Source: DATKBT01 sp035546295
GTDB taxonomy: Bacteria > Acidobacteriota > Thermoanaerobaculia > Multivoradales > Multivoraceae
Assembly: GCA_035546295.1 (NCBI GenBank)
Contig: DATKBT010000061.1
Location: 1-64,000 of the forward strand
Length of the DNA stretch: 64,000 nucleotides
Direction: 5' to 3'
Numbering within the stretch: the first letter of the stretch is position 1; every line of letters begins with the position of its first letter. Below are positions 1-8,820 of the stretch, piece by piece. A program made the translations under genes and the position numbers. The notes beneath the pieces are model-generated. The model was not told where the DNA came from. It saw nothing but the letters and a program-made list of their open reading frames with translations, and made no database searches.

Positions 1-2784
1 CCAACGGTCCCGTCCGGCCTCGGCGAGCGCGTGGCGGAGCAGCTCGGCGAAGGTGCGCCGCCCCGACTTGCTGCTCGCCACCGGCTGCACCACCAGGAGG
101 AGCTCGTGGCGGGCCCGCGTCAGCGCCACGTAGAGCACGCCGAGATCGTCGGCGACCCGCCGGGCCACCTCCTGCGCGTGCACGGCCGTGAGCTGCTCGC
201 TGCACGAGCGCACGGTCTGGTTGGTGCCGCGGAACAGCGCCGCGATCGGCGCGATCGCCGCCGGCCGGTCGAGCAGGATCAGCGGGTTGTTGAGGTCGCC
301 CAGACGGCGCTCGAGCTCGGGCAGCACGACGACGTCGAACTCGAGCCCCTTGGCGCGATGCACGGTCATCACCCGCACGGGCGCCGGGCTCGGCTCCTCG
401 AGCGTCGCCGCGCGCGCCCGCGCGACGAGGTCGAAGGGTCCGCCCAGCCCCTCGCGCTCGTGCGTCTCGGCGAGCTCGACGAGCTGGGCGAGGCGCGCTC
501 CGCTGCGCCGGCTGGTCGCCGGCTGGAGCGCCCGCGCCCACTCCGCGAGCACGCTCGGCGTCCCGCGCTCCAGCAGCTCGCTCCGCACCCGACGTGACAC
601 GTCTTCGGGCGACCGGAAGTCGTCGAGCCCGAGCACGCCGCCGAGCGGTGACCGGGCGACGTGGAAGGCCGCCGCCGAGTCGCCCGGATGTGCAGCCAGC
701 CACAGCGCCGAGAGCGCCGCGGTGACCGCGGGATCGTCGATCAGCGGGCCGCCCCCTTCGCCGCTCGCCTCGACCCCGCGCTCGCGCAGCAACGCGAGCA
801 GCTCCGCCGCGGTCCGATTCGTCAGCGTCAGAACGCCGACCGAGATCGGGGACAGGTACCCATCTCCCCCCTCAGAATTAGGTACCTGTCCCCGATCTCC
901 TCCCGGAGAATTGGGCTGGCTGCGGGCGGCGATCTCGGCGACGCGGTCGGCGACGAAGGCGAGGTGCCCGACCGGCCGTTGCGCCTCCGCCGCCTCCTCT
1001 TGGTCGGCCTCCTCGCCCTCCGGATCGATCGCGCCGGGGGGCGCGTCGGGCGGGAACTCCCCCTCCCACTCGCCGGACGTGATCAGGCGCACCCACCCCG
1101 GGCGCTCGGGCACGGCCGCCTCGTGCCGCTGATAGCGGGCGACCCAGCGCGCGGCCTCCTCGCGCGGCGGACCCTCCGCGAGCGCGCGGTTGTGGGCCAG
1201 CCGGGCGAACACCGCATCGACCGCGGCGAGCACCACCGGCGAGGAACGGAAGCTGACGCCGAGGCGGCGCAGGGGCGCAGAGCGCTCCAGGGCGGAAACG
1301 ACGGTCGCCGGCGCGACTGAGCCGGCGCCGATCGGTCGACCTTCGAGGCCACCTTCGGACCCAGGCCCGGATCCATCCTCGAGGCCACCTTCGGATCCAG
1401 ACCCGGGCCCATCCTCGAGGCCCCCGCCGAGCTCATCGTCACGCCCACCGCCGAATGCGGCGCGGTGGTCGCCGAGCAGCCGCGACTCGACCAGGTCGAA
1501 CAGCTCGGCACAGCCGCCCCGCCAACCGTAGATCGACTGCTTGGGATCGCCGACGCAGAACATCGTCCGCGAGCCGTCTCCCCAGGCCAGGATCTCCTCG
1601 GCCAGCCAGGCGAGGGCCAGCCACTGCTCGCGGCTGGTGTCCTGGAACTCGTCGAGCAGCAGGTGCTCGACGCGGGCGTCGAGGCGGTAGAAGAGGCCGA
1701 GCAGCGCCTCCTCCCCGAGCCGGGCGAAATGGTGGGTGAGGAGCCGCGAGAAGTCCGAGAACAGGACGACGCCGCGCGCGCGCCGCAGCCGCTCGAAGTG
1801 GCGGTCGAACGCGGCGACCAGCCGGTGCGTTGCCTCGGTCTGGCGCGCCAGCCGCTCGAGGAGGTCCCAGCGAGCGTGCTCGACCAGAGGTGCGTAAGCG
1901 CGGACCAGGCTCTTCGGCAGCGGCCGGCGGCGATATGACGGTTGCTGCGGGTCCTCGGCGATCTTGGCGGCCGGACCATCGACGAGGAAGCCGAGCCAGT
2001 CACCGCGGCGCGCCTGCGCGTGGTCCTTGCTCAGCGCCTCGAGCAGGGCGCCGTCGAAGCCCGCGGCCTCGTCGCCGAGCCGCTCGACCGCCGCGCGAAG
2101 CTCCTCCTCCCCCAGCCGGCTGTGCGGGATCTCGAGCCGGCGCCAGGCCGAGAGCTCGGGAGCGAGCCGGAACGTCTCGTAGACCTCGAGCACGACCCGA
2201 TCGAGCGCCGACGCGACCGAGCGCGCCGCATCGCCGCGGTAGAGCCTGCCGAGCAGCTCCACCAGCGCGTCCTCTCCCTCCGCCGCCAGCTCGCCGAGAG
2301 CGCGCTCGACGGCCGCGAGCCGCAGTGGAGCGAGGCCGGGGTCGCCGGCGGCGGCCACGGTCGTGACCGTGGGGATGCCGAGCTCGAGACGGAAGGCCGT
2401 CGTCACGCGATGGAAGAACGCGTCGAGAGTCCCGACCTGGACGCGATGGAGGCCGGCGCAGAGTCCGGCGAGCAGCTCGGCGAATCGGCGCGCTCGAACC
2501 GGTTCGACAGCACTCCCCAGGTCGCGGGCGAGACCTTCCGCGGACGCCGGGTCGAGCGCGGCGCGGGCCAGGCGCAGCAGGATCCGCTCGAGGATCTCGC
2601 CTGCCGCCTTGCGCGTGAAGGTGGCAGCCAGGATCTTCTCGGGCGCGGCGCCCGCGGCGACCAGCGCCAGGTAGCGCACCGCCAGCGAGTACGTCTTGCC
2701 GGCGCCGGCGTCTGCGCGAACGAGCTGGTGCCCCAGCCGGTGCCCCGGCAGCGGCGGCGACGCCGCGATCCTCCCCTCGCTCAC
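1..2784 (-). CDS. UvrD/RecB-family helicase (AddA-like), partial at left edge
   Basis: ATP-dependent superfamily 1 DNA helicase, probably the motor subunit of an AddAB/RecBCD-type recombination nuclease. The visible 928 codons carry the family motifs in order: Walker A ADAGAGKT at about residues 25-31, the motif Ia region ATFTRKAAGE near 55, DEFQD (motif II) near 370, VGDPKQSIYGWRGG near 405, VHRAKGLEFD (motif V) near 810 and LYVALTRARHELL (motif VI) near 880. The C-terminus, where a nuclease domain could lie, is beyond the window. The GTG start at 2784 overlaps the TGA of the upstream AddB-like gene (GTGA), so translation is probably coupled. Two oddities interrupt the protein: a 12-residue repeat GLEDGPGSGSEG (about residues 453-482) and an in-frame palindromic DNA insert (about residues 628-648). 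Partner gene and motifs make the helicase call firm; the exact subfamily is inferred. Confidence 0.9.
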   Translation of the reverse strand, partial: MSEGRIAASPPLPGHRLGHQLVRADAGAGKTYSLAVRYLALVAAGAAPEKILAATFTRKAAGEILERILLRLARAALDPASAEGLARDLGSAVEPVRARRFAELLAGLCAGLHRVQVGTLDAFFHRVTTAFRLELGIPTVTTVAAAGDPGLAPLRLAAVERALGELAAEGEDALVELLGRLYRGDAARSVASALDRVVLEVYETFRLAPELSAWRRLEIPHSRLGEEELRAAVERLGDEAAGFDGALLEALSKDHAQARRGDWLGFLVDGPAAKIAEDPQQPSYRRRPLPKSLVRAYAPLVEHARWDLLERLARQTEATHRLVAAFDRHFERLRRARGVVLFSDFSRLLTHHFARLGEEALLGLFYRLDARVEHLLLDEFQDTSREQWLALAWLAEEILAWGDGSRTMFCVGDPKQSIYGWRGGCAELFDLVESRLLGDHRAAFGGGRDDELGGGLEDGPGSGSEGGLEDGSGPGSEGGLEGRPIGAGSVAPATVVSALERSAPLRRLGVSFRSSPVVLAAVDAVFARLAHNRALAEGPPREEAARWVARYQRHEAAVPERPGWVRLITSGEWEGEFPPDAPPGAIDPEGEEADQEEAAEAQRPVGHLAFVADRVAEIAARSQPNSPGGDRGQVPNSEGGDGYLSPISVGVLTLTNRTAAELLALLRERGVEASGEGGGPLIDDPAVTAALSALWLAAHPGDSAAAFHVARSPLGGVLGLDDFRSPEDVSRRVRSELLERGTPSVLAEWARALQPATSRRSGARLAQLVELAETHEREGLGGPFDLVARARAATLEEPSPAPVRVMTVHRAKGLEFDVVVLPELERRLGDLNNPLILLDRPAAIAPIAALFRGTNQTVRSCSEQLTAVHAQEVARRVADDLGVLYVALTRARHELLLVVQPVASSKSGRRTFAELLRHALAEAGRDRW
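842..899. repeat. 19-bp-arm palindrome inserted in frame in the helicase gene
   Basis: Two perfect inverted arms, GAGATCGGGGACAGGTACC at 842-860 and its exact reverse complement at 881-899, flank a 20-bp spacer. On the coding (minus) strand the unit adds a segment read as DRGQVPNSEGGDGYLSPIS between otherwise normal helicase residues, with the reading frame kept. The sequence just before it on the minus strand (AATTCTCCGGGAGGAGATC) resembles the spacer (AATTCTGAGGGGGGAGAT), so the unit looks like a partly duplicated REP-like element. No transposase is present here. Confidence 0.8.
1340..1424 (-). repeat. 36-bp coding tandem repeat in the helicase gene
   Basis: About 2.3 copies of a 36-bp unit encode GLEDGPGSGSEG, GLEDGSGPGSEG and GLEGRP in frame. 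The period is a multiple of three, so the helicase frame is preserved. The acidic glycine/serine-rich stretch lies between the DEFQD/QSIYGWRGG region and the downstream helicase core, and is probably a flexible surface loop. Confidence 0.8.
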
Positions 2785-5700
2785 GGGCCCTGCTCCCCGC
2801 GACCAGGACCTTTCCCCTCGGCCTCGGCCCGACGGCCGCCGAGGGCTTCCGCCGAGCTGGACCGCCCGCCGGACGCCGCCAGCAGGCGACCGCTCTCCGC
2901 AACCAGGCGACCGCGATCGGCCAGCGTGTCTCCCGCGATCCAGCCGTAGCCGTCGTCCCACGCTGGCGGCTCGGAAGGCGGCCAGAAGATCCCGGCGCGG
3001 ATCGCTCGCACGACGTCGCGAGCGCGTGCCTCGGCCTGCTCGAGCTCCTGCTCGCTCCACTGCGCCTCGGCGTAGCCGTCCGCCGACAGTTTCTTGGAGA
3101 GCGAGTAGAAGGCCAGCAGCGGACCGGCCGCCGCGATCTCGCGCCAGCACCCGCTTCGACCCGCTCCGGCGGGCTCGCGAAATGGCGCCACATCGGCGTC
3201 GAGCGCCAGCCGGCGGTAGAGGGGGAGCTGGAGGTCGGTCCACTGCTTGTCGGCGGCCGGTCCCCGCCGGTGGGACTGCTCCGGGCTCCGCGGAGAGTCG
3301 GCGGTCTTGAAGTCGAGGATTCGCCACCGGCCGTCGTCGTGGAGGTCGACGCGGTCGAGCTGCCCGCGCATCACGAACGGCTCGCCGTCGACCTCGAGCA
3401 AGCTCTCGAGACGCAGCTCGACCCGCTCGATTCGCCATCCGCGGCGGCGCTGGTCGGCCTGCCAGACGGCGAACACCTCGAGCCGCCGCCGGAGCTGCGC
3501 CACCTGCACCCGGGCGGCGGCGACCGGCGAGCTGCCGAGCAGCTCGCGAGCGACCCGGTCGAGCTCGTCGAGCAGGGTCGTCGTGATCGTGTCGGCATCG
3601 GCGCTGTCGGCGGCAGGACCGAGACCGAAGCGACGCAGCACCTCGTGCGCCAGGCGGCCGAAGGAGGCGGCGTCGAGCTCGCGGGCCGGCTCGCCGACCG
3701 CCTCCAGACCGAGGACGTGACGGAGGTAGAAGCGATACGGGCAGGCGAGGTAGTCGCGAAATGCGGTGACCGAGAGGCCCGAGAGCTGCCGGGAACTCAG
3801 ATCGCTGTCCTCGCACTCGGGTCGCGGGATCGAGAAGGCCGACGCCGCCGGCCACTCGGCGAGGGTCGCGGCGACGCCGGCGCGCGGCGCCGACTCGAAG
3901 AAGGCGACGACCGTGCGCGCCAGCTCGTCGGGCGGGCGCGCCAGCAGCAGACGGCTCGGCGCCAGCGGCTCGCCCTCCGCCGTGCGTCGACCCGAGACCA
4001 GCGTCAGGCGCGGGCGCGAGCGGATCAGGCTGGTCAGGAGGTAGAGGTCGCGGGTCAGCCTCCGGCGATCGTCGAGCAGCCCGAGCGAGCGCCGAACCCC
4101 CTCCGAGAGAAACGGTTCGGCCGGGATCGCGGCCGGCACGATGCCCTCGTTGAGCCCGATCACCACGAGATCCGGGGCGTCGTCGAGCCCGAGCTCGAGC
4201 CAGCCGAGGACCTCCACCTGCTCGTCGCCCTCCCCCTCGCTCGCAGCCGCGCCCTCACCCAGCGAGCGCAGCAGCAGCGCCACCAGCTCCTCGAGGCTGC
4301 AAGCGGGAGCTCGTTCCTCGGGGATCGAGTGGGCTTCGCGCAGGAGATCCCCCAAGGCGGCGAGCGCCTCGAACGTCGTCTCGTGCACGGGCGTTCGGTG
4401 AGCCACCGGCGGCCCCACACCCGTCGAGGGATCGGCGCCGGTCGAGGGATCGTCGGCGAAGAGCGTCGACAGCACCGCGGCCACCCGGCCCGCCCAGCGG
4501 CCCGGGTGGCCGCGGCCGCGCAACGACTCCTCGCTGGCTCCGGCCGCGCACTCGCCGCCGGCGGCGCCGCTCTCCGGCGCCAGCAGCGCGAGCACCGCCG
4601 AGTCGATGCGGCGCACCAGCTCGCGACCCTCGCGCGCGCCCCCCAGCGGCCGGTCGACCCGATCCGCCGAGCACTCGGCGGCAAATCGATCGAGCGCGGC
4701 GAGCCACCTCCCCTCGGCGATCGCGCACCCCAGCCCGCCGACCGCCCGATCGGCGGCGACCAGCTCGGGGGCGGCCTCCGCCAGGCGCCGGCCGACCCAG
4801 CGTTCCACCGGCGGCAACCGGAGCAGCGCGATGAGGTCGGTGAGCCTGCGCCCGGCGAGGTAGCGGGAGAGCGACGCGAGCAGGGTCGCGGGGAGACTCG
4901 AGGCGAGCGAGCGCGTGTGCGGCGCGTGGGCGCGGATGCCGGCACGGCTGAGCTGGTCCACCAGGGTTGGCGCCATCCGAGGATCGGCCACGCCGATCGA
5001 GATCGGCTCGTGCCCGGCGTCCCCCGCGCCGGCGCCCCAGGCCAGCGCGCGCTCGACCGCGATCGCCGTCTGGTCCGCCGGCCGGTCGGCGACCACCACC
5101 GCTCCGGGACCGAGCTCGACGCTGCGGTCCGGCCAGACGTCGGAGCGCGGCGTGCCCCAGGGCCCGAAAGCCTCGGCCTCGCGCTCGGGCGCCATCACCA
5201 GCGCCGTCACCGGCAGGTCCGCCGACTCCAGCAGGCCGCGGAACAGGCGGGGGAGCTCGGCCATGCCGACCAGGACGACGCCGTCGAGCTCCACGCCGGA
5301 GCGCTCCGCGCCCCCGGCGGCGGCGCGCAGGCGGAAGGCCTGCGCCCCCTCCCGACCTCCCTCCGACAGCCGCGTCCCGGTCATCCTGGAGATCGTCTCC
5401 AGCGCCTCCCACCGGGCGTCCTCCGAGGCTTCGACACCGGCGGCCACCGCGGTCGCCTCGAGCCGGCGGCGCGCGGCATCGACGTCGAGACCCCCGAGCG
5501 CGAGCTCCTCCTCCACCCGCTCGAGCTCGGCGGCGAGCTCCAGCCAGCCGGTGAGATCGTCGGGGCCCGGCGGCTCCGACAGGATGCGCTCGACCATCTC
5601 GCGGTTCGCCCGGCGGAGCGTCTCTGCGCGCAGCAGCCGGCTCTCGAGCGCACCCGCCAGCGGTCCGCGGGGCACGAACAGCAGCTCGGCGAGCGCCCCC

Positions 5701-5927
5701 GGGGTCGCGATCACCGGCGGGATCAAGCCGCCGCCGGTCGAGCTCGCCAACAGGTGCTCGAGCAGTCGCCGGCCGGCGCGCCGCCCCGGGGTGATCACCA
5801 GCAGCCGCTCGAGGTCGGCCGGACCGGACCGGCTCGCGGAGCGCCCGAGCAGCCAGTCGCTGGCGCGCGGAAGCAGCGGCTCGTCCCAGCCGAGGAAGAC
5901 GCGCGTGATCTCGAGGGAGCGTGGCAA
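2781..5927 (-). CDS. PD-(D/E)XK nuclease family protein, AddB/RecB-exonuclease-like
   Basis: Large nuclease/helicase-like partner of the downstream AddA-like helicase, probably acting on double-strand DNA ends. The protein is about 1048 aa. Its C-terminal third holds a RecB-type nuclease domain: SVTAFRDYLACPYRFYL near residue 716, FGRLAHEVLRRFG near 745, the metal site GQLDRVDLHDD near 855 and the catalytic LDFKTA near 870. The N-terminal part (LLVITPGRRAGRRLLEHLL) resembles the inactivated helicase region of AddB proteins. No C-terminal cysteine cluster is visible, so the AddB iron-sulphur site seems absent. I chose the TTG at 5927 (LPRSLEITRVFLGW) because the frame upstream crosses the 13-bp repeats and does not look coding. 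The stop overlaps the next gene's start (GTGA). Confidence 0.85.
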   Translation of the reverse strand: MPRSLEITRVFLGWDEPLLPRASDWLLGRSASRSGPADLERLLVITPGRRAGRRLLEHLLASSTGGGLIPPVIATPGALAELLFVPRGPLAGALESRLLRAETLRRANREMVERILSEPPGPDDLTGWLELAAELERVEEELALGGLDVDAARRRLEATAVAAGVEASEDARWEALETISRMTGTRLSEGGREGAQAFRLRAAAGGAERSGVELDGVVLVGMAELPRLFRGLLESADLPVTALVMAPEREAEAFGPWGTPRSDVWPDRSVELGPGAVVVADRPADQTAIAVERALAWGAGAGDAGHEPISIGVADPRMAPTLVDQLSRAGIRAHAPHTRSLASSLPATLLASLSRYLAGRRLTDLIALLRLPPVERWVGRRLAEAAPELVAADRAVGGLGCAIAEGRWLAALDRFAAECSADRVDRPLGGAREGRELVRRIDSAVLALLAPESGAAGGECAAGASEESLRGRGHPGRWAGRVAAVLSTLFADDPSTGADPSTGVGPPVAHRTPVHETTFEALAALGDLLREAHSIPEERAPACSLEELVALLLRSLGEGAAASEGEGDEQVEVLGWLELGLDDAPDLVVIGLNEGIVPAAIPAEPFLSEGVRRSLGLLDDRRRLTRDLYLLTSLIRSRPRLTLVSGRRTAEGEPLAPSRLLLARPPDELARTVVAFFESAPRAGVAATLAEWPAASAFSIPRPECEDSDLSSRQLSGLSVTAFRDYLACPYRFYLRHVLGLEAVGEPARELDAASFGRLAHEVLRRFGLGPAADSADADTITTTLLDELDRVARELLGSSPVAAARVQVAQLRRRLEVFAVWQADQRRRGWRIERVELRLESLLEVDGEPFVMRGQLDRVDLHDDGRWRILDFKTADSPRSPEQSHRRGPAADKQWTDLQLPLYRRLALDADVAPFREPAGAGRSGCWREIAAAGPLLAFYSLSKKLSADGYAEAQWSEQELEQAEARARDVVRAIRAGIFWPPSEPPAWDDGYGWIAGDTLADRGRLVAESGRLLAASGGRSSSAEALGGRRAEAEGKGPGRGEQGP

Positions 5928-5978
5928 AGTTGTGCGGATCGTCTGAGGTGACGTGCGGGCGTTGCGGCGTCGTGCAAG

Positions 5979-6017
5979 CGTAGTGCACGGTCGTAGTGCA
6001 CGGTCGTAGTGCACGGT
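5979..6017. promoter_or_regulatory. Three tandem 13-bp repeats in a divergent promoter region
   Basis: CGTAGTGCACGGT is repeated three times without interruption (5979-5991, 5992-6004, 6005-6017). Each copy contains the palindrome GTGCAC. The array sits between the divergent starts of the AddB-like gene (5927, minus) and the pyridoxamine-oxidase-like gene (6062, plus). The position suits a regulator-binding array, but the function is inferred from location only. Confidence 0.5.
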
Positions 6018-6061
6018 CGACGAGTCGCACGTTGCCGGACCGCTGATGGGGAGGAGGGCGA

Positions 6062-6580
6062 ATGTCGGAAGCACCAGTGTCGGAAGAACCCGTGGGAGCC
6101 CGGGTCGATCGACCGAGCATGCCGGAGGCCTACGGCCTCGAGAGCTCCGCAGAAGGGCTGCTGCCGTGGGAGTGGGTGACCGAGCGGCTCGGTGCAGCCC
6201 GCAACTACTGGGTCGCCAGCACGCGCCCGGATGGGCGTCCCCACTGCTCTCCTGTGTGGGGGATCTGGCTCGACGGGGCGATCTGGTTCTCGACCGCGCG
6301 GGCGACCCGCAAGGCTCGCAACCTCACCGCGAAACCGGAGACGGTCGTCCACCTGGAGAGCGGCGACGAGGCCGTGATCGTCGAGGGTCGCATCGAGGAG
6401 ATCGCCGACCATTCGTCGCTCGAGCGCGTGGCGGAGCCCTACGCGGCCAAGTACGGGATGCGGCCGCCGCTCGAGGCGCCGGGGAACGTGCTCTACGCGC
6501 TGCGACCGCGCCGGGTCCTCGCGTGGCGCGAGAGCGATTTCCCGAAGAGCGCGACCCGCTGGCGTTTCGACGGCGACTGA
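6062..6580 (+). CDS. Pyridoxamine 5'-phosphate oxidase-like flavin/F420-binding protein
   Basis: Small 172-aa protein of the split-barrel FMN/F420-binding superfamily; substrate unknown. The family signature is clear in ARNYWVASTRPDGRPHCSP followed by VWGIWLDGAIWFSTARATRKARNL, the strand-turn-strand that holds the flavin phosphate, then a C-terminal region with ALRPRRVLAWRE. The ATG at 6062 follows a GGGAGGAGGG ribosome-binding site. It is transcribed away from the AddAB-like pair. The hairpin repeat B1 begins 5 bp after the stop codon. Confidence 0.85.
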   Translation: MSEAPVSEEPVGARVDRPSMPEAYGLESSAEGLLPWEWVTERLGAARNYWVASTRPDGRPHCSPVWGIWLDGAIWFSTARATRKARNLTAKPETVVHLESGDEAVIVEGRIEEIADHSSLERVAEPYAAKYGMRPPLEAPGNVLYALRPRRVLAWRESDFPKSATRWRFDGD

Positions 6581-6585
6581 CCGAG

Positions 6586-6766
6586 GCTAGCCTCCGATGT
6601 GCCCGCGCGCTCCGCGCGCTTTTTGGCACATCTCCGGCTAGCAATTCCTCGCGGCTCCACTCCGAGCTGAGGCGGAGCCGAAGCGAGAAGCGGTGAGGCG
6701 CGCTGAGCCTGCGAAGCGGGTCGAGCCCAGCGCCTGCGGCGCGTCGCCGCGGACAGCCGTAGAACC
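6586..6766 (+). repeat. Dispersed hairpin repeat family B, copy B1
   Basis: First of three copies in the window. The 5' part is a large imperfect hairpin: GCTAGCCTCCGATGTGCC at 6586-6603 pairs with GGCACATCTCCGGCTAGC at 6625-6642 apart from a 3-nt internal loop. Its tip, a GC-rich stem followed by five T residues, could act as an intrinsic terminator. The 3' part is a 38-nt module at 6729-6766, almost identical in copies B2 and B3. B1 has 86 nt between hairpin and module, against about 18 nt in the other copies. It starts just after the stop codon of the preceding gene. Confidence 0.8.
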
Positions 6767-6810
6767 GAGCGACTGTTCCAGCGATCGCTACCGGTTACTC
6801 GGACAGGCTC

Positions 6811-7050
6811 CTAGGCCGATAGCCCGAAGCGGGCGGGTCCCGGCCTAGTCGGCCGCCCGAGCCCGCGCCCGTCTGCGGGCGTTTGGGCGGGGAACCTTGG
6901 TGCCGCGCTTGCGCGGGACCAAACGAGCACACTCCGCTGAGGCCCGATGGGCCGGAGGCGGAGAAGAACATGAGCTAGCCGGCTCGTGGTATCAGCAGGT
7001 CGAACGAACGCACCTCCTTGGGGAGTGGTGACCACCACGCACTCGCTACG
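6811..7050 (+). repeat. Dispersed intergenic repeat family A, copy R1 (diverged)
   Basis: Shares ordered blocks with copies R2 and R3: a CTAGGCC/GGCCTAG terminal motif, GAGCCCGCG, TTTGGGCGGGGAAC at 6882-6895, ACATGAGCTAGC then GGCTCGTGGTAT at 6969-6992, and GGGGAGTGGTGAC at 7020-7032. A hairpin-forming insert near 6897-6923 is specific to this copy. The rest of the intergenic region up to the Clp-like gene (7051-7420) holds nothing I recognise beyond a plausible promoter. Confidence 0.6.
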
Positions 7051-7441
7051 ACTCTCCCGAGCGACGTCCTCTCCGGAGGTCTGGACTGTCTCCGGCTTGA
7101 CTTGCGGACCTTCCCGGCGAGGTCGGCGGTCCGGGTCGTCGGTCACGGCGCGGCGTCAGCCTGGCATGGCTGGCGCTCCGCCGCGCCGGTCTGACCCGAT
7201 CGCCCCACCGCTCTCGTGCCGGAATGGCCTCCGTCGCGCTCGACGAAACTGCACGCGGGAACCGGTACGACGCTTGCACTAGCGAGCCGCGTACGCAGTC
7301 GGTCAGCCGAGTCCTCGGAGCGCTGCGTAGTCAGAACCAACGGACCGCGCGGTCTCCCTAACTTCCGATTCGATCCCTTGGACGTCGCTCACCCGACGAC
7401 GCGCCGCAGATCGAGAGAACGGTCAGAAGGAGGTCTGCGTC

Positions 7442-8629
7442 ATGACTGCCCACCACGAGCCCTTCGCACTCCCAGTCCCCGCCGTCGAGCGGGTAGCGAC
7501 TCAACCCGAGAGCCGAGAGAGCTGCCGGCTCGAGCCGGGGGGAGTCGTCCCTTCGGTCCAGCCGCTCGCCGAGCACATGCGACGACGGGTGATCGGCCAA
7601 CGGCGGGCCATCGATCCCCTGGTGCGGGCGCTGCAGCGCTCTCTGGCGGGCCTCAACGATCCGTCGCGTCCGTTGCTCACCGCGCTCCTGTTGGGTCCGA
7701 CCGGGGTCGGCAAGACGGAGACCGCGAAGGCGCTGGCGAGCGGGCTGCTCCAGTCGGAGAACGCGCTCACTCGCATCGACTGTGAGGAGTACGCCCACGG
7801 CTTCGAGCTCTCCAAGCTGCTGGGATCCCCCCCCGGCTACATCGGCTTCAACGTCGAGCCCCTGCTCAGCCAGGAGCGCATCGACGCGGGCCACCAGCGC
7901 CTCCTGGAGCAGGCCGCCGGCGCGGCATCGGCCTTGCCCTCTTGCGCGCTCGCCGACCGGCTCGCCGGTGACGGCGGCAAGCTGTCCGTGCTGCTCTTCG
8001 ACGAGGTGGAGAAGGCGAGCCCGAAGCTGTGGAACGCCCTGCTCGGCGTTCTCGACGACGGTCGGCTGACCCTGGGCGACAACCGCACCACCGACTTCAC
8101 GCGCTCGGTGATCCTGATGACGACCAACGTCGGCAGCCGCTCGATCGGCGATCTGCTCGACACTCCGAGACTCGGCTTCGAGCTCGGCATGCGCGGCCGC
8201 CGCGAGCGAGATCCCGACCGGGTGCGCGATGCCGCGCTCGAGGCTGCCCGCAGCCACTTCCCGGCGGAGTTCCTCAATCGCTTCGACGAGCAACTCGTCT
8301 ACGAGCCGCTCGGAGAGGACGATCTGGTCGGGATCTTCGACCGGATGCTGGGCGACCTCCAGGACCGTGTGCTGCGGCGCTCCGGCGTGCCGTTCCTGCT
8401 CAAGGTGAGCGACGAAGCGCGCGACCTCCTGGTCGAGCGCGGGTCCGACCACCGCTACGGCGCGCGACCGCTGCGCCGGGTGATCGAGGCCGAGATCGTC
8501 AGCCCGCTCTCCGAGTTCATCGCCGCCGGCGCACTCACCGAGGGCGACATCGTGGAGGTGTTGGTCGAAGACCAGGGGCGCCTGGTGTTCGTGAGGGGAG
8601 CTCGCGAGACGATGTCGGTGGTCGCGTAG
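7442..8629 (+). CDS. Stand-alone AAA ATPase resembling the ClpA/ClpB C-terminal half
   Basis: 395-aa AAA+ ATPase equivalent to the D2 module of Clp/Hsp100 unfoldases, without the D1 ring or the Clp N-domain. Visible motifs are VIGQ near residue 50, Walker A GPTGVGKT at 85-92, the pore-loop region GSPPGYIG near 128-135, Walker B LLFDEVEKA at 184-192, sensor-1 MTTN near 226-229, the arginine-finger region FPAEFLNRFDE near 275, and GARPLRR of the D2 small domain near 345. It has a strong AGAAGGAGGT ribosome-binding site. I see no ClpP-docking loop. No protease or chaperone gene is adjacent, so the role is open: disaggregation, or remodelling of a specific partner. Confidence 0.85.
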   Translation: MTAHHEPFALPVPAVERVATQPESRESCRLEPGGVVPSVQPLAEHMRRRVIGQRRAIDPLVRALQRSLAGLNDPSRPLLTALLLGPTGVGKTETAKALASGLLQSENALTRIDCEEYAHGFELSKLLGSPPGYIGFNVEPLLSQERIDAGHQRLLEQAAGAASALPSCALADRLAGDGGKLSVLLFDEVEKASPKLWNALLGVLDDGRLTLGDNRTTDFTRSVILMTTNVGSRSIGDLLDTPRLGFELGMRGRRERDPDRVRDAALEAARSHFPAEFLNRFDEQLVYEPLGEDDLVGIFDRMLGDLQDRVLRRSGVPFLLKVSDEARDLLVERGSDHRYGARPLRRVIEAEIVSPLSEFIAAGALTEGDIVEVLVEDQGRLVFVRGARETMSVVA

Positions 8630-8820
8630 CGAGCGGCGGAATCGCCGCGGTGACGAGCGCCGGTCACCTCCCGGAGCCCGGTCGCGGGCGGTCCGCCGCG
8701 CCGCCCGGATCCGGGAGGTCTCCCCGCCTGGGACGAGCGGGGAGCTCACGCCTCGCGGCGTCGGCGGCGCCGCGAGATCGGCGCGGTCTCAAAAAGAAGG
8801 CACGCGCCAGGGCGTCCGGC

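Noticed and set aside
3270..5951. Long plus-strand frame opposite the AddB-like gene
   Set aside because: Antisense to a gene with clear nuclease motifs; its translation is Arg/Gln/Glu-rich with no domain, typical of GC-rich shadow frames.
6811..7146. Minus-strand 111-codon frame in the repeat region
   Set aside because: Its codons come mostly from repeat R1 and the product has no domain or plausible ribosome-binding site.
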